64,000 nucleotides of DNA from Acidianus brierleyi (GTDB taxonomy: Archaea; Thermoproteota; Thermoprotei_A; Sulfolobales; Sulfolobaceae): the NCBI RefSeq assembly GCF_003201835.2, contig NZ_CP029289.2, positions 310,001-374,000 of the forward strand. The letters run 5' to 3'. Numbering within the stretch: the stretch's first letter is position 1; every line of letters begins with the position of its first letter. Both the position numbers and the translations under genes were made by a program. The notes beneath the pieces were generated by a model, which did not search any database, was not told the DNA's origin, and saw only the letters and a list, made by a program, of their open reading frames with translations. Below are positions 43,601-53,830 of this stretch, piece by piece.

Positions 43601-43633
43601 CAGTTTTATAAGGTATGTCTATATTTAAAAAGT

Positions 43634-44284
43634 GTGATACTGACACTTACTGATGTTTTATGGGGCTCTCTATTAATAGTTTGGGTAGCAGTTGTTACAC
43701 TTTATATTTCAAAAATATTTGCAAAAAAGTTCAACATATATGTTGCAAGGAAAGTTATTCATATGATGGGAGGTGGCGTTGTAGCAATTTTAAGCCCTTT
43801 TCTACTTTCTTCTCCTCTAATACCCATATTATCTGCATATCTACTAACAGTTTATTTATTAATTCATAGAAAAGAAGGAAAAATGTTATCGTGGTTTCAA
43901 GACAAACAGGATATTGGAGAGATTTATTTTACTTTTTCATTTGGAACAGTTTTGCTTTTGTCATGGATACTTCAGCCAACTTTTTGGTCTATAAATAGTA
44001 AATTCTTATATGTGGCTCTATTGCCTCTATTTTATATGTCATTTGGAGACGGTGTTACAGGAATAATAAGGAATTATGTATACAAAAAGCGTGTTAAGGG
44101 ATTTTGGGGCTCATTAGGAATGCTTATCATTTCTTCTTCTTTAGGCTTTGTCTTTCTTTCTATTCCAGGTTTAATTTCAGGTATATTAGCTACATTTCTA
44201 GAAAGAATAAAGAAAATAGACGATAATCTAACTGTATCTTTAGTATCATTTCTATTTCTCTATATCGTTATAAAGTTTTTTTAA
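43634..44284 (+). CDS. Dolichol kinase-like/CTP-dependent lipid kinase membrane protein
   Basis: A 216-residue protein with about six TM helices and motifs of the SEC59/DGK1/VTE5 family: ARKVIHMMGGG, FGDGVTGIIRNYV and VKGFWGSLGM. Such enzymes phosphorylate lipid alcohols (dolichol, phytol or geranylgeraniol) with CTP. In archaea a role in dolichol phosphate for N-glycosylation or in isoprenoid salvage fits. GTG start with a short divergent spacer. Overlaps the next gene tail to tail by 33 bases. Confidence 0.78.
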   Translation: MILTLTDVLWGSLLIVWVAVVTLYISKIFAKKFNIYVARKVIHMMGGGVVAILSPFLLSSPLIPILSAYLLTVYLLIHRKEGKMLSWFQDKQDIGEIYFTFSFGTVLLLSWILQPTFWSINSKFLYVALLPLFYMSFGDGVTGIIRNYVYKKRVKGFWGSLGMLIISSSLGFVFLSIPGLISGILATFLERIKKIDDNLTVSLVSFLFLYIVIKFF

Positions 44285-44887
44285 TTTAAGAAATTCTTCC
44301 TGATTAAATATTTTTATTCTTAAGTCTGTGGTGTTTATAACTATTATACCATCTATCTTTGCTTCTTTTAATGAACTCAAATTGACATCCAAACTCTTGT
44401 GGTACTTTCTTATTAGAGACATTATTTCTCTTATTTCTTCTTCACTTCTTTCAAACGACGATTTTAAAAACATGTTAGGTACGGGAGGAATGTAGAAAGA
44501 AGGCACTGCTATAAAAAACTCTTTTGCTATATTGCTATACCTTGCTATTTTAAGTGCAGTTCTACTCCTTAGAAATTCTTCTTGGCTATTAGCAAAGTTT
44601 GGTGGGACAAATCCAGTTTCTACTTCTATCCCAATATCTATTCCTTTAATCCCGTAAACATCCATTATTTTTCCAGAATTTTCATATTCAACTGTAGTCC
44701 TAAATCCATTTTTTATCAAGAATGCTGCTGTTATTAACTCTAATGTTGAGTGCCCGGTATTTATGAAACCTAGCTTATGAAACTCGATAAGCTTATTGAA
44801 GATGTCCTCTATGTCTATTATACCGTAACGAGTTAATATCTTATTTTTTACATTTTGTAAATCTTTTATAAAGTTCCTATTTTTCAT
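44252..44887 (-). CDS. Hypothetical, possible nuclease-fold protein
   Basis: A 211-residue soluble protein. The central stretch GFINTGHSTLELITAAFLIKNGF...IMDVYGIKGIDIGIEVETG resembles the beta-sheet and acidic residue spacing (E...D...ExE) of PD-(D/E)XK enzymes, but the Lys is absent, so this is uncertain. Its ATG lies only a few bases after the 3' end of a C/D-box sRNA on the same strand, so the sRNA may be cut from its leader. The name of the family is unknown to me. Confidence 0.55.
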   Translation of the reverse strand: MKNRNFIKDLQNVKNKILTRYGIIDIEDIFNKLIEFHKLGFINTGHSTLELITAAFLIKNGFRTTVEYENSGKIMDVYGIKGIDIGIEVETGFVPPNFANSQEEFLRSRTALKIARYSNIAKEFFIAVPSFYIPPVPNMFLKSSFERSEEEIREIMSLIRKYHKSLDVNLSSLKEAKIDGIIVINTTDLRIKIFNQEEFLKLKKLYNDIEK

Positions 44888-44891
44888 AATC

Positions 44892-44951
44892 CCACTCTCA
44901 GTGTGGGGAAACGCTCTTCACTGCTCAGAAAACCGTCACGTCATCACTGCT
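44892..44951 (-). ncRNA. C/D-box sRNA (dual guide)
   Basis: On the minus strand: C box GTGATGA (44947-44941), 12-nt guide (44940-44929), D' CTGA (44928-44925), 3-nt spacer GCA, C' GTGAAGA (44921-44915), 13-nt guide (44914-44902), D CTGA (44901-44898). All boxes and spacings are canonical for archaeal 2'-O-methylation guides. A TATA-like TTTTAATC near 44981-44974 lies 26-28 bases before the 5' end. Predicted targets contain AAAACCGUCACG and UGUGGGGAAACGC; I cannot place them with certainty in rRNA or tRNA. It lies between divergent genes and directly before the start of the gene at 44887. Confidence 0.82.
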
Positions 44952-44987
44952 ACATAATTTTAACATCTCTGGATTAAAACTATTTTT

Positions 44988-45412
44988 ATGATAAGTTGGC
45001 TTCTTGGGTCTCAAGCTCCTCCTTGGTATTATTTAAGGGATATATTTTCAGATTATCGTAATGCAGGAATATATATAAATAATAAAAATGAAATAGAGAT
45101 AATTAAAGTAAGTGATTTGGATGATTTTTTCATTCCTACATCTGTCCTATTACATGCAAAATACTTAAAAGAATTAAAACCTTATTATATAAAATTAGAA
45201 AAATATGTAGCCTTTCCTATTTTTGATATTAACGCTATAAAAATATTGATTCAAGGAAAAGGTTGGAGATCTATAGAATATTATTATTGTGACAATTTTA
45301 TAGGTGGTTGGGTATTATATGATTGCACTAATTGTGAAGAGAAGCAAATGCTTCATCTTCAAGTTTCAAGAGACTTAGGTACTGAAGATCTTGTAAAAGC
45401 TCATCTAAAAAT

Positions 45413-45425
<13 letters not shown>
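44988..45425 (+). CDS. Hypothetical protein
   Basis: A 145-residue, aromatic-rich protein (SQAPPWYYLRDIF, SIEYYYCDNFIGGWVLYDC) that I do not recognise. Two Cys near the C-terminus (DCTNCEEKQ) could bind metal or form a disulfide. A TATA-like TTTTAA lies 26-31 bases upstream. It overlaps the flavoprotein gene tail to tail by 13 bases. No function assigned. Confidence 0.55.
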
Positions 45426-46399
<974 letters not shown>

Positions 46400-46679
46400 C
46401 AAAACTCTTAGAATTGCTATATGTCTTATAAAATTATAGTTAATGGAAAGTTCAGATGATGATTCACTTGTATACACAAATATCCATAGAAATATTATAA
46501 TTCAACTAATAAAATGTTTTAATAGAAGAATATTAATTTTCAAGATATTCTGCTAAAAATATCTAATAATTTTTACAATAATCATGAACACGAATATACT
46601 CGAAAACAAATTTCTTAATTATATTTAGAGAGATCAAGATATAGATGAATTATTAAACAAAACTTTGTCTGGGTGAAAG

Positions 46680-47468
46680 ATAACGGTAACCGAAGGTTAT
46701 TTTATAAAATATAAAGACGTTATATGGTCTGTAAAAGGATGCTTCCATCCTGACGGTTATGCGATAGCTGTTCCTAGATATTATAAGAACAAAAAAATTA
46801 AGAGAATGAAGGAATCTATGGATATTGTACAGCAGAAATTCCCATATTTATTAAAATATTATGACGAAATAGGATTTCGAGTTCCTGCAGTTCCATTAGA
46901 TGAGAGTATTATATTAGATCCTTTTTCTTTTAATCCTTATGGAGTTCTTAGAGACTTTTCCTTATTTTTTAGGAACGTAGGAATAACAGGGAGTTATTTA
47001 TATGAAGGAGATGGGAATGATATTGATTTATTGAGTTTTGATGAGAATAATTATAAAATATTAAGGCTATTAAGACAACAAGGAATTACTTCGCCTCTAG
47101 AGTCTATAAATTCAGAGGAAGTAGAAGGTTTAGACTCTAGAGACTTCCTAAATCTAAAGAAATTCAGAGTATTAGAAGGATTCTTTAAAGGGATTCCTTA
47201 TACTTTTAAAATAGTGAGATGTGAAGATTTTGGAAAAGTAATGAAAATGGAAGAATTTAGTGGGACTCTAGAAATAAAAAATGCTATAAAACCCTATTCT
47301 ATTCCAGTTAAATATTATACAGATAATTTCGTATTAACTAGTTTTAGAACAAGATATACAGAATTAGAAGAAGGGAAAAAAATTTTTGTAAAGGGAAAAG
47401 TACTGAGGAGAGATATATTTAATGATTTAGATTTAGACATAGCAGAGGAAGTTAAGATACTATCCTAG
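46680..47468 (+). CDS. Nucleotidyltransferase-like protein, start codon unclear
   Basis: The part from the first ATG (46806) gives 220 residues with a polymerase-beta-like motif GITGSYLYEGDGNDIDLLSF (GS...DxD). The same frame stays open upstream to a TGA at 46674-46676 and encodes a convincing protein segment (GYFIKYKDVIWSVKGCFHPD and on), yet there is no ATG, GTG or TTG in it. The first codons after the stop are AAG ATA ACG GTA. A TATA-like TATTAAAC near 46651-46658 would place the transcript start near 46679, right at ATA. So either an ATA start, a frameshift, or a nonsense mutation. Coordinates assume ATA at 46680. Confidence 0.6.
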   Translation: MTVTEGYFIKYKDVIWSVKGCFHPDGYAIAVPRYYKNKKIKRMKESMDIVQQKFPYLLKYYDEIGFRVPAVPLDESIILDPFSFNPYGVLRDFSLFFRNVGITGSYLYEGDGNDIDLLSFDENNYKILRLLRQQGITSPLESINSEEVEGLDSRDFLNLKKFRVLEGFFKGIPYTFKIVRCEDFGKVMKMEEFSGTLEIKNAIKPYSIPVKYYTDNFVLTSFRTRYTELEEGKKIFVKGKVLRRDIFNDLDLDIAEEVKILS

Positions 47469-47510
47469 CGTATTAATAACTATTATTAAGCATTATTAGA
47501 ATCTATTATT

Positions 47511-48047
47511 ATGAATTCACACGAACTACATAGGGAATTAGCACCAAAGATATTGAATTTTTTTGTAATTACCATAAGCACATCTAGATACGAAAAAATG
47601 ATAAAAAAGGAGCCAGTAGTAGACGAGTCTGGTGATGCAATAAAGCAAGAAATAATTACTGCAGGACACAAGATACTAGGATATGATTTAGTTCCAGATA
47701 ACAAAATAAAAATACTTAAAGCTTTCTTAAATGCAGTAGATAATGAAAATGTAGATGTAATAGTTTCAACAGGCGGAACTGGGTACTCTCCATCTGATAC
47801 TACAGTAGAGACTTTACGAAAGATTTTTGATAGAGAAGTAGAAGGTTTTAGTGACGTTTTTAGAATGCTCAGCTATAATGATCCAAAAGTAAAGTCAGCT
47901 GCATATTTAACTAAAGCATCTGCTGGAATAATTAATAGTAAAGTAATATATCTCTTACCTGGTTCCCCAAGTGCAGTAACTTTGGCAATGAAAGAATTAA
48001 TTATACCAGAAGTTTCGCATCTGGTATATATAGTACGCTCTAAGTAG
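47511..48047 (+). CDS. moaB: Molybdenum cofactor biosynthesis protein MoaB
   Basis: A 178-residue MoaB/MogA-type protein with the molybdopterin-binding core VDVIVSTGGTGYSPSDTTVET and the end LLPGSPSAVTLAMKELI. In archaea MoaB adenylates molybdopterin before metal insertion. Full length. It is relevant to the molybdopterin oxidoreductase at 54467, although other moa genes are not in the window. Overlaps the next gene tail to tail by eight bases. Confidence 0.93.
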   Translation: MNSHELHRELAPKILNFFVITISTSRYEKMIKKEPVVDESGDAIKQEIITAGHKILGYDLVPDNKIKILKAFLNAVDNENVDVIVSTGGTGYSPSDTTVETLRKIFDREVEGFSDVFRMLSYNDPKVKSAAYLTKASAGIINSKVIYLLPGSPSAVTLAMKELIIPEVSHLVYIVRSK

Positions 48048-49896
48048 CAAATAGCTTTTCTATTCCTTTAACTATGTGATCTCTAATATTTTTATCTAGA
48101 TCTATATATTTATCATTATTTAAATAAAATAGAAGTAGCTCGTCTTTAGATCTACTACTAAGAAAGTTTTCAATTAGATCTGTAAAGGCCTCATTTTTAA
48201 CATTATCGTCAATATCAGTATACCATTCTAAATCTTTAAATAGTTCATTAAGGCTTCCTAGATAAGATATAAAATCTTTATAAAATTTATCTGAAATAGA
48301 ATAGTCTATTTGAACATTGAATAAATCTAAAATATTTTTTATCCCTAACCTTCTTGCAGCTAGTGGACATAGACTTATATCGGCATTAGGATTTTTCTTA
48401 CCATAACCCTCGTTATTGACTTCATTAAGAAATTCATAGCTGCATGTTTTATCTGCATTTTTAAAATTAGCATCATAAAAACACGGTACATGAACCTTCA
48501 TTTTTTCTAGTTTATTCTTGATCTCTTTTTCAAGTAATTGGTATATGAACGTAACGTCAATTATTTTCACATTTTGGAGAGAACTTAAAAAGTGAAATTC
48601 TTCTGGAGTAAGCGTAATTATTTCGTCTATATATTTTATTCTTTCCTTAATATCATTATTAAATTCGGATTTTATTAATTCTGCATACGAAAGATCTAAT
48701 GTAATTATGCCTACTTTTATTCCCATTGAATCAAGTATTTTGAATGCCTTAATTGCAAATTCTTTTAGATCTTTAGAAATAACTGTTAAAACTATTACTC
48801 TTCTAGAAAAAAGATTTATGTTAATACCAAGTTTAGTTTCTGGAAATTTGGCACTTTTAATAAGATCTAAAACTATACTAAGATCTACTGGACATACGTT
48901 TGTGCATTTACCACACATATGACAATTAGACACTTCTTTTTCCTTGCTAAAGGAAGACAATACGTAAAATCCTAATGGTGAAAATACACTAGAATCTCTC
49001 TGATCTTTATGCGGGCAAACTTCAGTGCATTTTCCGCATAATATACAGCCATTAAAAAGTATCTTATCATTAACATCCGAATATACAGTAGTATTTGGTA
49101 AGACTAACGGATTTTGTGAAAAAGCATAATAGTATACTTCATTTTTCCTGAAATGGAAATAAACTAAATCTGATCTCGAGAAAACTGAAGGTTCAAAAGA
49201 GACTAAAGTTATGTAGCCAGCATATCTGAATTTATGTTTTCTTATATCTTCATAAGGTGGTTTACTATCCTGGAAATTATCGATGAATTTTTTTACTAAT
49301 ACTTCTCTCGTTTTTGTATATGATACAAATACCTTGGCTTTATTGTTTTCTTTAATCAGTGTTACATCTCTAAAAACAGGGAAATCAGAAATAAACCATT
49401 TTTTAACTAGATTTGCTAGATATAGGAAGTCTCCTTCAAGATACTTGTAACACATTTCCTTATTTTCCTTATTTATTAGTACTGCAGATATTATTCCACC
49501 TTTGTATTTTCCCTCATATTTTTGGCCATCTATATAAGCCTCAACTTCTACTCTATCCTTAATGTATCCAAACTCATTAAATCCAAAACATGCGTCATTA
49601 AAAGATACTGAACCACCCACAGTAAAATCTCTTATACAAAAAATTTCTGGATTATAATTAATTATTTCTTTCCATTTAGTTCCAGGCATCACTTTAATTT
49701 TGTCTCCTAGATCTTCTACTCCTTTAAACTCGGTCAAATCAGCTATTTTGTTTCCCTGAAGTCCTCTTATAAATTCATATCTAGGAGTAAAATCTCTTAA
49801 GTTTTGTAAATCGTCTTCCTTACGTACTTTAATAATAACCTCTGGAGGATTTACCTTAACAGTAGGGGATAATGCTGAAAATAGAAATTTTTCCAT
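48040..49896 (-). CDS. FAD-binding/4Fe-4S oxidoreductase (GlcD/HdrD-like fusion)
   Basis: A 618-residue fusion. The N-terminal half resembles a PCMH-type FAD-binding domain (IKVMPGTKWKEII, RDFTVGGSVSFNDACFG). The middle has two 4Fe-4S motifs, CILCGKCTEVCPHK and CHMCGKCTNVCPVD. The C-terminal part has Cys segments (VHVPCFYDANF, SLCPLAARRLG) that resemble a worn CCG domain of HdrD-like subunits. It probably oxidises a hydroxy acid and passes electrons to the membrane or a ferredoxin. The FAD domain looks short and lacks part of the usual pattern, so binding is uncertain. Confidence 0.72.
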   Translation of the reverse strand: MEKFLFSALSPTVKVNPPEVIIKVRKEDDLQNLRDFTPRYEFIRGLQGNKIADLTEFKGVEDLGDKIKVMPGTKWKEIINYNPEIFCIRDFTVGGSVSFNDACFGFNEFGYIKDRVEVEAYIDGQKYEGKYKGGIISAVLINKENKEMCYKYLEGDFLYLANLVKKWFISDFPVFRDVTLIKENNKAKVFVSYTKTREVLVKKFIDNFQDSKPPYEDIRKHKFRYAGYITLVSFEPSVFSRSDLVYFHFRKNEVYYYAFSQNPLVLPNTTVYSDVNDKILFNGCILCGKCTEVCPHKDQRDSSVFSPLGFYVLSSFSKEKEVSNCHMCGKCTNVCPVDLSIVLDLIKSAKFPETKLGININLFSRRVIVLTVISKDLKEFAIKAFKILDSMGIKVGIITLDLSYAELIKSEFNNDIKERIKYIDEIITLTPEEFHFLSSLQNVKIIDVTFIYQLLEKEIKNKLEKMKVHVPCFYDANFKNADKTCSYEFLNEVNNEGYGKKNPNADISLCPLAARRLGIKNILDLFNVQIDYSISDKFYKDFISYLGSLNELFKDLEWYTDIDDNVKNEAFTDLIENFLSSRSKDELLLFYLNNDKYIDLDKNIRDHIVKGIEKLFAT

Positions 49897-49940
49897 CGTA
49901 ACATCACATGATTTTTGAAGATTTTAATTCTATTTAATAC

Positions 49941-52163
49941 TTATCTTATACTCTCTCCCCAAAATTCTTCGTCTTTGCTCCTTGTACCTTTCATTACTTC
50001 AGATATCAGTCTTAAGGATTTTCTTCTAGAAAGAACCTTATTATTATTCCCACAATAAGGATCATAAATGCATTTTGGGCAACCATCTTCACAATCACAT
50101 TTTCCTACAATATCTAGGGCTACCTCATATGCGTCCTCTAATCTATCATAAAGTAATTTAGAGACACCGCTTCCACCAACTATTGAATCATAAATTACTA
50201 CGTGCCCACTAGGATAACTTATACCAGATAAATCAGTGAGCGAAGCTCCAGCTACAACTCTTCCTGCTGAAATAAGTACATGTTCAGTAGCATGATACGC
50301 TTCCATTCCATCCATTAATGTGAATTCATCTAATATGGGATGTTTTATTATAAGACCTTTTGTTCTATATGAATAAGATATTGGATTTTCAAATTTAAAT
50401 TCAGCAGAACTCTTATCTTTTTTTGAATAAAAATCATGTACTGTATATCCTTCTACTGACACTTTTACCATTACTTCTCCATATTTAACTGGGAGTCCAA
50501 ATACGTTTCTATTTTCTATTTCATTAAATTCTTTTAAGTCTACTGAGTATAATGGCTTGGTATAATAAGGTAGATTATCACTAGTTTTCTTAACAGTAGC
50601 AATCATTTTTTTGAGATCAAGATTATCTACTATATAATTTCTCTTAGATGCAATATAAACTGCGTTAGGATATAAATCGTATAATGCTATAGGTAATTCT
50701 CTCTCACCTATTTTTTTATCATCATTATAAATCTTTACTATAGGACCTGAGCTTCTTAGTGAAGATTCTAAAACAAATTTTCTTGTTTCTTTAGTAGCGT
50801 AAGCTATCCCATTTACAATCCTTATGACGTTATTCTTTTCAAGTTCTTTACAAGCTTTTTGCCATAGATTAGGTAATTCTTTAATTTTTACCATATATTT
50901 CTCAAGAATGTATGCTGCTGTATGAACTTTAACTACCTCAATGTTTGATGTATCAAACGGTATAGGAGTTAGTTTTCTTGCAAAGAACTCTTTCGGTTTT
51001 CTTAAGAAATATGAATCTATGGGATCATCACTTAATATTGTAAACACGTACCCTGCTACATTTCTTCTTCCTGCTCTTCCTGCCCTTTGTAAATACTTTG
51101 GATAACTTGGTGGATTTTCTGCCATTATTACAGCGTCTATATTGCCTATGTCAATACCTAATTCGAGAGTAGGCGTAGCAACTACTCCATTTATTTTACC
51201 TTGTCTAAGGCCTTGCTCAACTTTTAATCTCTCTTCTGGTAAAATACCAGCTCTATGAACTTCTAGATCTGCGCCAAATCTTTGAGCTATTTTAGCAGTA
51301 ACCTCAGCCATCTGTTGAGAGTCAGTAAAAATAAGTATCTTTAAGCCTAGTTTAATGAGGATAGCAGCTAAATAAGCTGAGAGAGTCCACCTACTTACAC
51401 CATTAGAGTTTATTAAGACGTGAAATGCCATTCCTTTTCTTCTACTACTACCATATATTATTTCTCCTTGTTCTCCAAACATAGCCTCAAACATATAAGG
51501 CGAGGCGCCTATAGTAGCGCTAGAAGATATAATATGAATTTTATTATTGATATCTCTTAGTCTATCTATTATCATTCTTAAATGTGAGCCTAATACACCT
51601 TCATAAACATGAATTTCATCAAATACAAAATGATCAGCTTGTCGTATAGTTTCACTAAATCTTCTGCTCATAGCTAAACCAAAATGCAACATGTCTGGAT
51701 TAGTTATCAGAATCTCTGGGGGATCTTCATATATTCTATTTCTTTCTATTCTAGGCGTGTCTCCATCGATAACCCCTACCCTTATTGGCAAATTTTTTAT
51801 AAGTTTACAAATTCTATTTAGTTGATCTCTAGCTAATGCCTTTGTAGGATAAATTAATATACTTTTTTCGCCATTTATTGCAAAGTTTAATATTGGTATT
51901 AGAAATGCTTCTGTTTTTCCAGTTCCAGTACCAGAAATTATTAATATATTTCTTCTGTCTAGAATTTTATTTATAGCTTCTTCTTGGTATTTATATACTT
52001 TTTCAATTCCTATATTTTTTAACGATTTTTTAATTTTCTCATTTATATTTAGATTATCTACAGTAGATCCCAGATCTGGTTCAAAGGCTGTTTCAGTATA
52101 AATATGAGTGATTTCAGCGTTAAACAAATTTAATCTTTCCTTGACGTTCTCCAAAATATCCAT
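49941..52163 (-). CDS. DEAD/DEAH-box helicase with C-terminal DUF1998 (MrfA-like)
   Basis: A 740-residue SF2 helicase: Q-motif region KVYKYQEEAINKI, Walker A ISGTGTGKTEAFLIP, DEIH box VFDEIHVYEG, SSSATIGA, and the helicase C domain VVATPTLELGIDIGN with AGRAGRRN. The C-terminal domain carries four clustered cysteines (GKCDCEDGCPKCIYDPYC), typical of DUF1998/MrfA-like repair helicases, where they bind zinc. Length is a little shorter than bacterial MrfA. A role in DNA repair is likely. It is divergent from the small gene at 52198. Confidence 0.9.
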   Translation of the reverse strand: MDILENVKERLNLFNAEITHIYTETAFEPDLGSTVDNLNINEKIKKSLKNIGIEKVYKYQEEAINKILDRRNILIISGTGTGKTEAFLIPILNFAINGEKSILIYPTKALARDQLNRICKLIKNLPIRVGVIDGDTPRIERNRIYEDPPEILITNPDMLHFGLAMSRRFSETIRQADHFVFDEIHVYEGVLGSHLRMIIDRLRDINNKIHIISSSATIGASPYMFEAMFGEQGEIIYGSSRRKGMAFHVLINSNGVSRWTLSAYLAAILIKLGLKILIFTDSQQMAEVTAKIAQRFGADLEVHRAGILPEERLKVEQGLRQGKINGVVATPTLELGIDIGNIDAVIMAENPPSYPKYLQRAGRAGRRNVAGYVFTILSDDPIDSYFLRKPKEFFARKLTPIPFDTSNIEVVKVHTAAYILEKYMVKIKELPNLWQKACKELEKNNVIRIVNGIAYATKETRKFVLESSLRSSGPIVKIYNDDKKIGERELPIALYDLYPNAVYIASKRNYIVDNLDLKKMIATVKKTSDNLPYYTKPLYSVDLKEFNEIENRNVFGLPVKYGEVMVKVSVEGYTVHDFYSKKDKSSAEFKFENPISYSYRTKGLIIKHPILDEFTLMDGMEAYHATEHVLISAGRVVAGASLTDLSGISYPSGHVVIYDSIVGGSGVSKLLYDRLEDAYEVALDIVGKCDCEDGCPKCIYDPYCGNNNKVLSRRKSLRLISEVMKGTRSKDEEFWGESIR

Positions 52164-52197
52164 ATATTTATTAAGATGGTATTAGAAGAAAATAACT

Positions 52198-52404
52198 ATG
52201 TCTGAGATATTGGATAATGAAGGTGATTTAAGTACATTCCTTGAAGCTCAAGAAAAATTGAGAACGCAAAAACTTGAGATAGTAATACCAGAAAGATTAT
52301 TGGAAGAATCTCCTTATATTAGCAAAAAATACGGTTATTCAATAATAGATGGAGAAGATTTACCTAATGGATACATTAAATTAACTTTAGTATATAGAAG
52401 ATAA
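52198..52404 (+). CDS. Hypothetical small protein
   Basis: A 68-residue acidic protein (MSEILDNEGDLSTFLEAQEKL) ending in a strand pair and basic RR. No motif recognised. It lies 37 bases before Gat-QueC on the same strand, so it may be co-transcribed. Its ATG is just after the divergent helicase start. Probably real because the frame is clean and codon use matches neighbours. Confidence 0.5.
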   Translation: MSEILDNEGDLSTFLEAQEKLRTQKLEIVIPERLLEESPYISKKYGYSIIDGEDLPNGYIKLTLVYRR

Positions 52405-52441
52405 CGTTAAAACCTCACTTTTTACGCTTTAAAAGATAAAA

Positions 52442-53830
52442 TTGTGTAGCGTAAGTGGAGTAATTATTTTTGATAATTCTAATTTTGATAAAATAGAGAA
52501 GAAATTTGCTCAAATAATGAAAAAGGCTGAGGATAGAGGTAGAGATAGTTTTGGAATAGTAGCTATAGAAAAAGATGGAAATGTGAGATCAATTAGATCC
52601 TTAGGAAAGCCTTCAGATTATGAAGAGAAACTATATGGAATATTTAATGAGAACACTAACGTTGTAATAGCTAATAATAGAGCCGAACCTACTACTGAAT
52701 ACATTAATAAGAAATCTGAAAAAGATATCCAGCCTTTTGAAGGAGGGAGATATGTTGTTTCTCATAACGGGATAATAGCTAATGATAATGAAATAGAAAG
52801 GAAATATGGTATACATAGACAAACTAAAATTGACTCTGCTATTATTCCTCCATTTTTAGATAAATTATGGGATGGTAGTCTTGAAAGTTTAAGAAAATCT
52901 CTTTCCGAAATTAAGGGAAGTTTTGCTTTTATATTAGGAGACAAAAAAAGACCCGATAGAATATTTGCAGTACAGAATTTTAAGCCAATCTATATGGCTT
53001 ATGATTTTTCATTAAAAGCAGCATTTTTCTCGTCATTAGATGATTATTTTGACGTAAAGCCTTTTGATCCAGTTAATGTAAAAAAGTTAGATCCATACAG
53101 TATAGTAGAGATAACAAAAGATATGAAGATTAATCAAATACCTTTAATTTCAAAGTTAAGTAAAAGAGCGTTAGTAATAGCTAGTGGAGGTCTAGATTCA
53201 ACTGTAGCTGCTACAAAATTGATAAGAGATGGATATGATGTAACTCTTATACATTTTAACTATAATCACAAAGCTGAGGAAAAGGAAAGAGAAGCAGTAA
53301 GAAAAATTTCCGAATACCTTAATGTAAAATTGATTGAAATGGATACTAATATATTTAAGATTATAGGTCATACGTCCCTTTTAAAAAATGGTGGCGAAAT
53401 AATTAAGGATAGAATGGGAGAAGAAGGAGCAGAATTTGCTCATGAGTGGGTTCCTGCTAGGAATTCAATCTTCATGACAATAGCTCTTGGCATAGCTGAA
53501 GCTGAAGGTTATGATGCAGTAGCTACTGGTATAAATTTAGAGGAATCTGGAGCTTATCCTGATAATGAAATGGAATTTATAAGGTTATTTGATAAATTAT
53601 CTCCTTATGTAACTGGTCCAAATAAGAAAATTGACATACTTATGCCAGTAGGTAATCTAGTAAAACATGAGATTGTTAAGCTTGGTGTCGAAATCGGTGC
53701 CCCTCTTCATTTAACGTGGAGTTGCTATGAAGGTGGAAATAAACATTGTGGAAGATGCGGTCCATGTTATATGAGAAAAACAGCGTTTAAAATAAATGGC
53801 TTAAAGGATCCTGTAGAATATGAAAGTTAG
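52442..53830 (+). CDS. Gat-QueC, glutamine amidotransferase-QueC fusion (archaeosine synthase type)
   Basis: A 462-residue fusion. The N-terminal ~230 residues are a class II glutamine amidotransferase with the nucleophile Cys2 exposed after Met removal (MCSVSGV), NRAEPTTE and SHNGIIAND. The C-terminal half is QueC: the PP-loop ASGGLDSTVAATKL, VPARNSIF, and a zinc site CYEGGNKHCGRCGPC. In Crenarchaeota Gat-QueC converts preQ0 in tRNA to archaeosine by amidation, in place of ArcS. It uses a TTG start. A stand-alone TGT and an ArcS-like domain gene lie 40 kb upstream. Tail overlaps the hydratase gene by four bases. Confidence 0.9.
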   Translation: MCSVSGVIIFDNSNFDKIEKKFAQIMKKAEDRGRDSFGIVAIEKDGNVRSIRSLGKPSDYEEKLYGIFNENTNVVIANNRAEPTTEYINKKSEKDIQPFEGGRYVVSHNGIIANDNEIERKYGIHRQTKIDSAIIPPFLDKLWDGSLESLRKSLSEIKGSFAFILGDKKRPDRIFAVQNFKPIYMAYDFSLKAAFFSSLDDYFDVKPFDPVNVKKLDPYSIVEITKDMKINQIPLISKLSKRALVIASGGLDSTVAATKLIRDGYDVTLIHFNYNHKAEEKEREAVRKISEYLNVKLIEMDTNIFKIIGHTSLLKNGGEIIKDRMGEEGAEFAHEWVPARNSIFMTIALGIAEAEGYDAVATGINLEESGAYPDNEMEFIRLFDKLSPYVTGPNKKIDILMPVGNLVKHEIVKLGVEIGAPLHLTWSCYEGGNKHCGRCGPCYMRKTAFKINGLKDPVEYES

